Assembly (NCBI RefSeq): GCF_000208745.1
Contig: NC_030856.1
Coordinates: forward strand, 7,615,965 to 7,679,964
From: Theobroma cacao
Taxonomy: Eukaryota > Streptophyta > Magnoliopsida > Malvales > Malvaceae
DNA length: 64,000 nt
Direction of reading: 5' to 3'
Shown: piece by piece, positions 11,753 to 20,996 of the stretch
Layout: the number at the start of each line of letters is the position of its first letter
How positions within the stretch are numbered: the first letter of the stretch is position 1
Notes under the pieces: generated by a model
What the model was told of the DNA's origin: nothing
What the model saw: the letters and a program-made list of their open reading frames with translations, nothing else
Databases searched by the model: none
Translations under genes and position numbers: made by a program

Positions 11753-12683
11753 GTTGTCGTAACGTGCGGGTCTGGAAACCCGACAACTAAACGCAAGTGA
11801 AAACTCTAAAAATTAGGAGTCGCCACTAATCTTTTTTACTAGGTGCGATTGGCAACCTATTGACTCGATTCTAATCGACGAAGCTTTAAATTAATTTTAA
11901 GCCCACCGAAAAGAACCTTAAACTGGTCTACGTTTTTCTAGATCTAAGTTCGGGAGTACGATTACGCCCAGGAAAGGATTAGCACCCTCGGGACCCCCGT
12001 TCCATGAACAGTACTATTTTTAGATTATCCTATTAGGCTTTAATTTTTTAAGTTCACTATATTTCCTTAGTTATTATTCTTTTATTTTATCTCCTATTTA
12101 ACCTAAAATGGAATGCAAATGTGAGGCAAAGTGAAATGCATGGCGTGAGATAAAAAAATATCGGACAAATGACCTTTTATAGAGGATATCCTCCGGGATC
12201 TGCCCATCATGCTGGTGGGATTCAGGGTATTCTCTCACCTAGGGAATTATCCAAGAAATTCACCTTCGCAAATTCAACGAATAATTCCCATAATCGGGAT
12301 CATCATAAGTTTTTCTTTTAAAAGTAATGTTTTCATGCATGATGAACCTAATACGAGCGAAAGTTTTTTATTAAAGATGTTTCTCGAAAGTTTTTTATTA
12401 AAGATGTTTCTCGAGCCCTCCCATCATACTAATGGGACTCGAGGATATTTTTTCACCTAGGGAACTTTTCGAGAAATACTCGCCTTCGCAAGATCTCATC
12501 ATCGGGGCTTAACTCGTAAACAAAAATATTTATATGCAATGATATGCACGATGCAATATATATGTTATGCTAATGCAATTAACTATTCTTATCATTATTA
12601 TTATTTAATCATTATTTTATTTTTTATTATCATATCTTTTATTTATTTTCCTTTTATATTTTACATTTTTTATTCTAGGTTTT

Positions 12684-12861
12684 TTCCTTTGATATTTCCT
12701 ATCTTATTTCTTTTATATAATGTTTATTAATCAATACCTTGTACCACTAGATACTTAATGCATAATTATTTATNTCCTTGATATTTCTTGTCTTATTACT
12801 TTTATATAATATTTATTAATCTATACCTTGTACCACTAGATACTTAATGCATAATTATTTA
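12684..12861. repeat. Tandem duplication of ~89 bp inside the LTR, with N at the join
   Basis: Two copies of a block containing gatatttc and ataccttgtaccactagat follow each other. They differ at a few positions. The single N at 12774 falls at the join, which suggests the assembler was unsure of copy number. Confidence 0.75.
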
Positions 12862-14795
12862 TTGTCTTGGATTTTCTTTATTAATAGTTTTTATTATCTG
12901 TCTATTTTATGTCATGGATATTACCTTTTCACAAATTTATTATATACATATTTGAATTATCATTATTATTATTTTTTCTTCTTCTTTTTTTTATTTTATT
13001 ATTTATTTATTATTTTTTTGAATGATTTTGTGTTGTTAAATTTTTACTTATAAAAATTTCGAGATCTCGAAATCAAAGCCTTCCCATCATGCTGGTGGAG
13101 CCTTAATTCGGATTATGAACCTAGGAAAATTGGCCCGGGATTGCGACTTCTCGTATCCCGACCAATCATCCCATCATCGGTATTAAATTAAACAATTTTG
13201 TTGATAATTTTTTATCTTATCCTAATTTCATTCTCTCTTCATCTATATCCCTCTCCATTTTATATAAAGCCCCCTTTTTTTAATATTTTCATATTTTTGT
13301 TTCATTACATTTTAATTCTAATTCTTCCTAATTTATTCTCATTCCTATGGTTTCTATATACATTGACATAACTATGTATCTTATGAATATATTCCACATT
13401 TCATCCTTTCCAACACTTATATTTTTTCTAAACAATATTCTAAATCAAAATATACAATCCTATTATATGTATATATTATTAATCTAAATAAATCTATTTC
13501 TACCATTCAATGTTTACTTTTCCTATACTTACTACTTAAATAAATCTATTAATCTTTTTAATAATTAAATGTTTATTTATTTCTGTATATATTTTATGCT
13601 TGGACCTATTTTTATAGTTAAATAACTATTTCACCATATTTTATTATTATTTATTATATAATCAAATATATATACTCTTATATTTTTTTATCTAATCTCA
13701 TTTTTTTATCATCATTCATTCATTCATTCATCATTCATTTTTTTTTGTATCATTAAACATCCTATTTTATCCTCATCCATTATTTTTAATTTTTTTTTAT
13801 TTTCTAATAATTTTTTTAATTTCCATTGCCAAGCACAACCACAGAATCAAAACAAAAAATAAGTGTATACCTTTAGTGGGTTAACAATAGCCCAACACGA
13901 TTGACCTGGCCCAACAGGTCTACCTCTCAAAGCCCACCGTCTAGTCCCTGGTCTAGCAGCCCCCAAATGCCCAAAACGGCGTCGTTTCACTCTAACCCTA
14001 ACTATAAAATCCTTCTTTTCTTTCATCTCTCCCCATTTTCCCTTTTTTGTTTCTCTTTCTACCTGTCGGATTCTCTCCTCTCTCTCTAAAAATCTCACCT
14101 TTCTCTCTCACACTAATCTTTCTTCACCGGCCACCGCCCAAGACCAGCATCACCGTCGACTACCCTGACTGGCCTTCCCTCCTTTCGCTGATCAGCACTA
14201 ATACCCAGGCTTCCTAACCCAAAATCCCTATATCTTTCCCCAAAATAACCACCGATTTGCTCTCCCTTCATTGCCGACGGTTAACCCGAAGCAAACCTCC
14301 CTCATTTCGCTGATCAGCACTAAGACCCGGGCTTCCTAACCCAAAATCCCTATATCTTTCCCCAAAACAACCACCGATCTGCTCTCCCTTCACCGCCACC
14401 TTCCTTGCGCCGACGCCACTTCCTAACCGAACTCCTCTCTCTCATCCAACGGCGGCACAAAATCTGGCCTTCAAATCCCCCCACCAGCAGCACAAACCCC
14501 CCAATATATATCCCCTCCAAATCTCCCTAAAACAAGCTAAAGAAAATCCCCCAAAAACAACAACTACTACTTACTCTCCTTGTGTATTTTTTGATTTTTT
14601 TTGGTATTTCTTTAGTTGTGGATTGGTTGTTCTTGGTTGCTAGAAGGTCTAGGGTATTTTTTGATTGCGGCTAGGTATTTTGGTTGCTGAAATCCTAGGG
14701 TTTTTTTTTATTGCCTAGCTTGATTTTGGTTCTTGATTTCTGTGCTAAAGTGCCCCCTTTATACTTGGTTGAAGGGGGCACGCTCCCACTACTCT

Positions 14796-14822
14796 GCCAG
14801 ACGCGAATTTTTCGCGTCTGGC
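14796..14822. repeat. Perfect 12-bp-stem hairpin in the LTR
   Basis: GCCAGACGCGAA and TTCGCGTCTGGC are exact inverted repeats around a TTT loop. The second LTR of this family at 42522-42548 keeps the same stem with a paired change. In element orientation the hairpin lies 107-133 bp from the LTR start. Confidence 0.9.
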
Positions 14823-14950
14823 AAGGTGCGGACCAGTCGTACCTTTTTTTTAATTTATTTTCATTCATTTTTTTATTTATGATTTTTTTTAATTAATAAA
14901 ATTTTATTATAATTTTTATAGTGTCTACAATAATTATCAAAGACACCTGG

Positions 14951-15183
14951 CCCATGTCAGTATCTAATTGGCTTTTCTTGCACTAAAAGCCCATGTCACT
15001 GGATTAGTGTCACCTTTGTTTGCAATTGGATTGGTGTCACTTGCAATCTGATCATCAAAGATTCGTATCATTCTTGATCTTTCTAACATGGGTCTTATAC
15101 GCACCATCCCACCTCACTTGACAGATCTATCTTTTCTTGTTCAACTTAACATACTATTTAATCATTTTCATGGCTCATTGCCT
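14951..15183 (+). pseudogene. Relic of an RLP2/LRR-kinase-type N-terminus
   Basis: Short stretches match exon 1 of RLP2a and RLP2b: gcactaaaagcccatgtcac, tttgcaattggattggtgtc, and ccattttcatggctcattgc-type sequence. In protein terms these are the ALKAHVT, CNWIGVTC and FNHFHGSLP segments. Bases are missing between them, and no frame stays open. It sits right beside the Ogre-type LTR, which may have inserted into it. No rest of the gene is seen. Confidence 0.75.
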
Positions 15184-15207
15184 TAACATACTATTCAAAA
15201 CTGGAAT

Positions 15208-15870
15208 TTGTCGCAGGGATATTGGCCTAAGGGGGAGTAACCTGCTAGTGCAAAGCTTGTGTGTAGATTGCACAAATCTTCTATGGGCTTAAAAAGGCAT
15301 TACGGAAGTGGAATTGTAAGTTCATCGAGGCAATACTACATTATGATTTTCAACAGTTGGAATCAGACTATTCTTTGTTTACTTGCACAATTAAAAATAC
15401 ACGTTTTTGAACTCTTCAAAAAAAAAAATACAAGTTTTTGGGGGTTTTCAAATATACTTATTAAGTTGACATATCCGACTAATTTTTCCCTCAGCAGGTA
15501 TTCTTAAGTATGCTTCAACCGTGGTCTGGCAACAGTTTCTGTTTTGGAACAGCCAGAAAAAAATAATAATAATAGAGTACCTTGGAAATCGTTATGTCAA
15601 TATTGATTGCCTTGACCAATAAGGGAACATTAAGAAGCTGTGTAATTACTAGTTCATTTCAGTGATGTTGCTGGTGGTTTCTTGAATTAACAATCGAAGA
15701 TGCAATCCTCACTTCCACTGTTATGGATCCTACATTATTAAGAGATGGGTGAATCTTGGATATATAAACATAAATCTTCCTTCAATTTTCAGTTGAAAAC
15801 GTAGATCCATGACACTCACCCCGGCCACCCAAAAGAAAAAAAAAAGTGATCACTTTCTGAAATGTGAGCT
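15208..15870. repeat. Unit-boundary block, copy 1 (matches 39268-39923)
   Basis: The block starts gggatattggcctaaggggg and is repeated with few changes at 39268-39923. It is non-coding in both copies and marks the left end of the large duplicated unit. The phrase ggcctaagggggag recalls a retrotransposon polypurine tract, but no element could be delimited. Confidence 0.8.
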
Positions 15871-17290
15871 AGTTAGTAGTCACTATGTTTGATGCTTTTC
15901 TATCTAAAAAGACATTACTTATTTTTCTTTGTAACTGTTGGGAATTTCGACCACTCTTTATTGTGTTTTACGTGGAAAACCAACTATAAGTCGGTCACTC
16001 ATCTCAACACCTAACTTTACTTGACAAGGAGTAACTTTTTTTTCACTCAAAAAAAAAAAGAAATTCAAATTTAACTTTTTGAATAAATAGAGATATATAC
16101 TAATAAATTTGTTAAATGTTTGATTGCATTAAAAGTAACTTTAATATTTGATAAAGAATGCATTCAACCTTGTCATGGACGATAAAATTATTTATTGTTT
16201 TCATCACTTTTCAACTAATCCCTTTATTCTCCATGGTTTATGCCTCTGAAATATCAATTATAAGGATTTTCATGAGGAGATCCCACAGAACTTCCATAAA
16301 TAGATTGCTCTATATGGAAAAAAAAAAGAAATTATTTGTTTTTGTTTTCTTTATTATGCGAATTACAATCTAAATATAAGGTATAAAATCTGATCTGAAA
16401 AAAAACCACTTGTAATAGTAATGGAGGATGAAGAAACTAGCAATAAGACTAGAATGCTTAAGAAATTATATACTAAGAAATCATGTCTACAGAAACATTT
16501 CTAACATTTACTTTGAAAGAGAGTCATGACTTCTTGTTGGTTTGCTAGTAACCCTTAAAGTATTAGGAAAAATAAAGCCTTAAATAATTATTAGTAAAAA
16601 AGCTTGAAGAATTAGGACCCAATTAGCGGTAAGGAGGTCTCTTCATTATTTTAACACCCAACACCTAGAAAAGAAGTCATATCAGCTGAATAGTCAAGGT
16701 AAATATATTAATTTAGCCCAAAGAAAATTAATTATTTTAGTTCGAAATAATGGGAATTCGTAGTAAATTAATTAATTAAGACCAAAGAAAAGCAAAAGGA
16801 TATATACATATAATTATCAAAGAAACAAAAAATGGAAAGCAAAAGGATATCCCATACTTGAAGTAATCGGTAATTGCTGGGAAAGTTGCCGAAGACTAAC
16901 TGTATATAAAGCATGAAAAATGCATACAAAGGCCATCTTTTTTGGACTATTATCTCCTGTTGAGTTCTTAAATTTAATAAAAGGAGTTAAAATATTATCG
17001 GTGGTGGAGTCAAAATTTCGTATTTTGGGTGAAGACAATGTCTATAAAATAATCAAACTAGAAGTTTAGATGGAAAAAATAAAGTAACTTAGATGAAAAA
17101 AATTCATGTGAAAAATTATACAAATAACTATAATTACGTGTTAAGTACAAAATAAATATATTTTTTAACAACTATTGCATGATAAGATTTGGCATCTTTA
17201 ATTGAGCTGGATAGTCTTTCATAAAGTTAAAGACATCTATCACTGAATTAATGTCAAAGCCTCGAATGATTTCTTTTTCAATGAGATTGA
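15871..17290. other. Non-coding stretch present only in unit 1
   Basis: AT-rich DNA lies between the boundary block and the hAT relic. In unit 2 this stretch is absent and a truncated LTR stands in its place. Apart from a small ORF with a signal-peptide-like start (16158-16373), nothing convincing is seen. Confidence 0.6.
16158..16373 (+). CDS. Possible small secreted protein, 71 aa (weak)
   Basis: The ORF starts MHSTLSWTIKLFIVFITFQ and goes on with a hydrophobic run ending in VYA-SE, which looks like a signal peptide with a cleavage site near residue 29. The rest is short, basic (RRSHRTS, MEKKKK) and then hydrophobic again. A TATA-like aataaatag lies about 75 bp upstream. I recognise no peptide-hormone motif. 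Unit 2 has lost this sequence, so duplication gives no test of conservation. It may be chance in AT-rich DNA. Confidence 0.2.
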   Translation: MHSTLSWTIKLFIVFITFQLIPLFSMVYASEISIIRIFMRRSHRTSINRLLYMEKKKKLFVFVFFIMRITI

Positions 17291-18020
17291 TTAACGAATT
17301 TTAAGAAAATTATCTAACATTCTACTATGAGTCTCGTTCGTAACGAGTTTCATATTAGAAATTGTACGCTCTAGTGTTGCAGTGGAAACTGAAAGAGTTA
17401 AGACAAGTTGGATCAATCTGTCAACAACGAAGTAAACTTTTGATATTCTCGTCTTCTTCAACACTTGACATAGTTTAAAACATATAGATGCATTTTTCAA
17501 AACTTGATTGTGAAGAATGTCAAGTTTGAGTAAATCCAATTGATAGCTTAGATGCATTTTATCATACTCAGTAAAGTTATCATCAAGGTAGTATTTATTT
17601 GCAAGGTTAGAAATACTTTCAACATCAAATGATTCAAAATCATTTTAAGTGTCCAAAGATATGTCAAGAGTGAGTAACTCCACCACATTCTCATCAAATT
17701 TGGAATCTAATTCTTGTAAGAATGAGTCAATATATAGCAACCAGAAACAAGTCAACTTAGCAATAGTGCTCAATTTTGGGTTGATCCTTTTAAAGACAAC
17801 CTTTACCTAATTCATATCTAGTCCCCATGTCAGGAATCTCAATTTCAAATTTCTCACAAAACTTCTTCACTGACATAAGCAAAGGTTCCCATCCATCCTC
17901 CCTCAATTGTTGGATACGCTTTTCAATAAGCGATACTAAACAAATTGTATTTAGTATGTCTTGAGACTTAAATTGTGAAGCTTTCGAGAGGTCATTTGTT
18001 ATCTCCAACAACTCCCCCAT
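17291..18020 (-). pseudogene. hAT-type transposase relic, copy 1
   Basis: Two open pieces on the - strand (18020-17790 and 17557-17291), with stops between, form the C-terminal part of a transposase-like protein of the plant DUF4371/ZMYM1-like kind. The end has the hAT dimerisation pattern: VYFVVDRLIQLVLTLSVSTA then TLERTISNMKLV. No N-terminal part or terminal inverted repeats are seen. The same relic follows the LTR in unit 2. Transposases of this type cut and paste DNA; this one is dead. Confidence 0.75.
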
Positions 18021-18306
18021 AAGTTGAATTTAATTTTTTGTTTTACAACATTCATTCTTTCAATATACTTTCTCTTGTTGTTAATCATTTTTTTTTGGAA
18101 TATTTGACCAAACAAGAATCTCATATTCTCTTACTTAGAAAGAAAAAAAGAATCTCATATTTTCTAGTATTTTCATTATATTGTATTACAAGATTATTAA
18201 AATTCAGTGTTTATTTGCCAATTAAGAAAAAATCTAATCTTCCACGCAATGAAATTTAAAGAATTTTAAAGGATTTAGGAAAGACTTAAGGTTGACTTGA
18301 GAATGA
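18021..18306. other. Upstream region of RLP1a
   Basis: This AT-rich stretch lies between the hAT relic and the RLP1a TATA box. It holds a duplicated aagaatctcatattttctag-like phrase and is conserved at 43382-43671 before RLP1b. I see no gene in it. Confidence 0.5.
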
Positions 18307-18314
18307 TATAAATA
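18307..18314 (+). promoter_or_regulatory. TATA box of RLP1a
   Basis: TATAAATA lies 79 bp before the RLP1a start codon, inside the conserved phrase gatataaataaaggcctcc. The same box at the same place precedes RLP1b (43672-43679). Transcription would start near 18340. Confidence 0.7.
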
Positions 18315-18392
18315 AAGGCCTCCAGGAATGCACATTTCATATATCTCTCCAAGCCTCAAATAGTTTCATCGCTTGTTTCTTAGCTTCTAGAT

Positions 18393-20867
18393 ATGGGAAG
18401 GTTAATCCGGTCGCATCAAATCCTTTGTCTCCTCTTAGTGTTAATCTTGCCTTTTGGAGTCGATTGTTCTCTGAGTTTCTCTTCCCCTTCTCTTAATTAT
18501 TCAACTCCTTTATGCCTACCAGAAGACAGCTCTGCCTTGCTCCAATTCAAGAACACCATTTCTATTGATGATTCTGACGATCCTTTCTGTCGTGAGTCAA
18601 TGACTTCCTCCCCCAGGACAAACTCCTGGAAGGACAGCACAAACTGCTGCTCATGGGAGGGAATCACGTGCGACAAGGTGACAGGTCATGTGATCGGTCT
18701 CGACCTTAGTTGCTCTTTGCTTGTTGGCTCTCTTCCTGCAAACAGCACCCTCTTCCTCCTTAGAGGACTCCAACAACTCAACCTTGCTCGTAACAATTTC
18801 CAGCAGTCACAACTTCCTCCCACTTTGTTCAACCTCACAGAACTTACTTATTTAGATTTATCATTCAATAGACTAGAAGGTCTCCTCCCAAATCATGTAA
18901 GTGGGCTTCAGAATCTAAAAAAATTCCGCTTAACTGACAACTTATTAAGTGGTGGAATTCCATCTTGGCTTTTTTCTCTGCCATTTTTAGAATATTTAGA
19001 CCTCAGCCATAACAGGCTCACTGGTCCAATCGAGCAGATTCAAAAGTCTAATTCAATTCAACGACTTCATTTGGCAAATAATGACATACATGGTGAAATA
19101 CCAAGTTCTTTCTTTGATCTAGCAAATCTTACTTATCTTGATCTTTCTTCAAACAACTTGAGTGGCAGCATCAAGTCAGATATGCTTCCAAAGCTCGAGA
19201 ATCTTGAAACACTCGATCTTTCATCAAATAATTTTAGTGGTGTCATCAAGTCAGATCTTCTTTCAAAGCTCAGGAATCTTAAAACACTTCATCTTTCAAA
19301 TAACAAGCTGCTATCGTTGAGTAGTGGCAGTGATGTTAACCATACTTTTCAAGAGCTGGAGACCTTATCATTCTCTTCTTGCAATGTAAATCGATTCCCG
19401 AATTTTTTAAGAACAGGGAAGAACTTGAAAGATCTTGATCTTTCCTGTAACAAAATTCGTGGCTCCATTTTCAGGTGGGAATTAGAAGGTTGGGAACAAT
19501 TGACCACTTTAAATCTTTCTTACAACTTACTGACTAGTTTAGAGCAATTTCCAGGGAATAATCTTAAAACCCTTGATCTTCGTTCCAACCTACTCCAAGG
19601 TCCACTGCTAGTTCCACCCCCTTCATTGCGACAACTCTTCATTTCAAATAATAGTTTGACAGGAAAAATCCCTCCTTTGATTTGTAATATGACTTCACTT
19701 AATACTCTTGATTTGTCTATAAATAATTTGGGTGGAATTATTCCAACATGCCTCGGAAATTTTAGCTATTCTCTCTCAACCATAAACCTACGGATGAATG
19801 ACTTTCATGGCAAAATCCCCGATTACTTTGTTGAGGGTAATTTGTTGACGTATCTTGACCTTAGTGACAACCAATTCGAAGGGTTACTACCACGATCCTT
19901 GATTAACTGTACTTTTTTGAGAATTTTAGATTTGGCAAATAACAAATTAAGCGATACCTTTCCCCATTGGTTAGGTGTACTTCCACAGCTGCAAGTTCTT
20001 ATCCTTGGATTTAATAGATTTCATGGACCCCTGGACAACTCGATAGTTACACCTCCTTTTCTGTCATTGCAAATAATCGATCTCTCTCAAAATGAGTTTA
20101 GTGGCCTCTTGCCAACAAATTTCTTCCAAAATCTATATGCTATGAAATCTGCCCGAGAAGGTAGTCTTCCAGACATAGTCAAAAGAATTCGTTATGAAAG
20201 TCCAATCGATAGAGATGGTCAGACTTCTGTCAATGTGAGATTTAAAAGGTTAGAGATGAAGCTAGAGCTGGAAAAAACATTGCTCATTTTCTTTGCCATA
20301 GATTTTTCAAACAATCGATTATCTGGAAAAATCCCTGGGGTCATTGGAGAGCTTTGCTCATTGCGATTGCTCAACCTCTCTCACAACATCTTGACCGGTC
20401 ATATCCCATCATCGCTGGGGAACTTGGTAGTGCTTGAATCATTAGATCTCTCATCAAACAAGCTTGGCGGTAGAATTCCTTCCCAAATGACAAACTTGAC
20501 ATTTCTTGAAGTGCTAAATGTTTCGGAAAATGATCTTGCAGGACCCATTCCCAGTGGGAACCAATTTAACACTTTTGATAATGATTCCTATAGCGGCAAC
20601 ATGGGATTGTGTCGCTTGCCATTGTCAAAGCAATGCGGCAACGACGAGAGATCAAAATCTCCTGCACCAAAGTTGATGGAAGATGAAGGTTCTGCAATAG
20701 CTTTCATTTGGAAACTTGCAATGATGGGTTACGGATGTGGAGTGGTGCTAGGCTTGAGCACGGGATACGTTGTGTTCACAACTGGAAGACCGTGGGGGTT
20801 GGTGAGAATGGTTGAGAGAGATTGGCAAAAGAATGTTTCAAAGTGGATTAAAAGAAGAAGAAACTAG
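18393..20867 (+). CDS. RLP1a: intact leucine-rich-repeat receptor-like protein, 824 aa
   Basis: This is a single-exon receptor-like protein of the Cf-9/Hcr type, predicted to sit in the plasma membrane. It has a signal peptide (about 1-25, LCLLLVLILPFGVDC), an N-terminal cap with NCCSWEGITC (84-93), some twenty-plus LRRs of the plant extracellular form (LxxLxLxxNxLxGxIP), an island near 578-633, a final LRR block, a C-terminal cap, an acidic stretch, one transmembrane helix (about 771-796, with GxxxG), and a short basic tail ending KWIKRRRN. There is no kinase domain, so signalling would need partners such as SOBIR1/BAK1-type kinases (known for the family). The length is usual. Two oddities against RLP1b: CRLPLS where the copies read CGLPLS, and PWGL where they read PWWL. 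Confidence 0.93.
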   Translation: MGRLIRSHQILCLLLVLILPFGVDCSLSFSSPSLNYSTPLCLPEDSSALLQFKNTISIDDSDDPFCRESMTSSPRTNSWKDSTNCCSWEGITCDKVTGHVIGLDLSCSLLVGSLPANSTLFLLRGLQQLNLARNNFQQSQLPPTLFNLTELTYLDLSFNRLEGLLPNHVSGLQNLKKFRLTDNLLSGGIPSWLFSLPFLEYLDLSHNRLTGPIEQIQKSNSIQRLHLANNDIHGEIPSSFFDLANLTYLDLSSNNLSGSIKSDMLPKLENLETLDLSSNNFSGVIKSDLLSKLRNLKTLHLSNNKLLSLSSGSDVNHTFQELETLSFSSCNVNRFPNFLRTGKNLKDLDLSCNKIRGSIFRWELEGWEQLTTLNLSYNLLTSLEQFPGNNLKTLDLRSNLLQGPLLVPPPSLRQLFISNNSLTGKIPPLICNMTSLNTLDLSINNLGGIIPTCLGNFSYSLSTINLRMNDFHGKIPDYFVEGNLLTYLDLSDNQFEGLLPRSLINCTFLRILDLANNKLSDTFPHWLGVLPQLQVLILGFNRFHGPLDNSIVTPPFLSLQIIDLSQNEFSGLLPTNFFQNLYAMKSAREGSLPDIVKRIRYESPIDRDGQTSVNVRFKRLEMKLELEKTLLIFFAIDFSNNRLSGKIPGVIGELCSLRLLNLSHNILTGHIPSSLGNLVVLESLDLSSNKLGGRIPSQMTNLTFLEVLNVSENDLAGPIPSGNQFNTFDNDSYSGNMGLCRLPLSKQCGNDERSKSPAPKLMEDEGSAIAFIWKLAMMGYGCGVVLGLSTGYVVFTTGRPWGLVRMVERDWQKNVSKWIKRRRN

Positions 20868-20888
20868 CACTGCATCCAAAATGCTTAG

Positions 20889-20996
20889 GTGAGTTTTAAC
20901 TAATTTAAATAAACTGAGTAGAATTGTATTTAGTTTCTCATTGCTTTCATAATCTAGACTTAATTTTCCCATTTTTGTTTCTTCTATTTGTCACAG
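20889..20996 (+). other. Predicted 3'-UTR intron of RLP1a
   Basis: The donor GCTTAG|GTGAGT lies 21 bp after the stop, and the acceptor TGTCACAG|TGG ends a 108-nt intron. The same sites exist in RLP1b (46261-46369). Cf-type RLP genes are known to carry an intron in the 3' UTR. Confidence 0.55.

Larger units (their letters stand above)
11755..14929 (-). mobile_element. Ogre/Tat-type 5' LTR, complete, 3175 bp
   Basis: In + coordinates the LTR starts TGTCGTAACG next to the primer binding site and ends AGTGTCTACA, so it has TG...CA ends. Its length fits the very long LTRs of Ogre elements. It contains three degenerate ~100-bp blocks with cccatcat and tggtggg, T-rich low-complexity DNA (12540-13060), a CT-rich promoter-like part (13970-14150), and a perfect hairpin at 14796-14822. 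One unresolved base (N) lies at 12774. The flank at 14930 is ataat; its partner is outside the window. Confidence 0.9.

Noticed and set aside
12539..13053. Plus-strand ORFs rich in Tyr, Phe and Ile
   Set aside because: Low-complexity T-rich LTR DNA; no domain and no conservation in the second LTR.
16817..17038. Minus-strand ORF of 73 aa
   Set aside because: No recognisable domain, absent from unit 2, in AT-rich DNA; nothing supports it.
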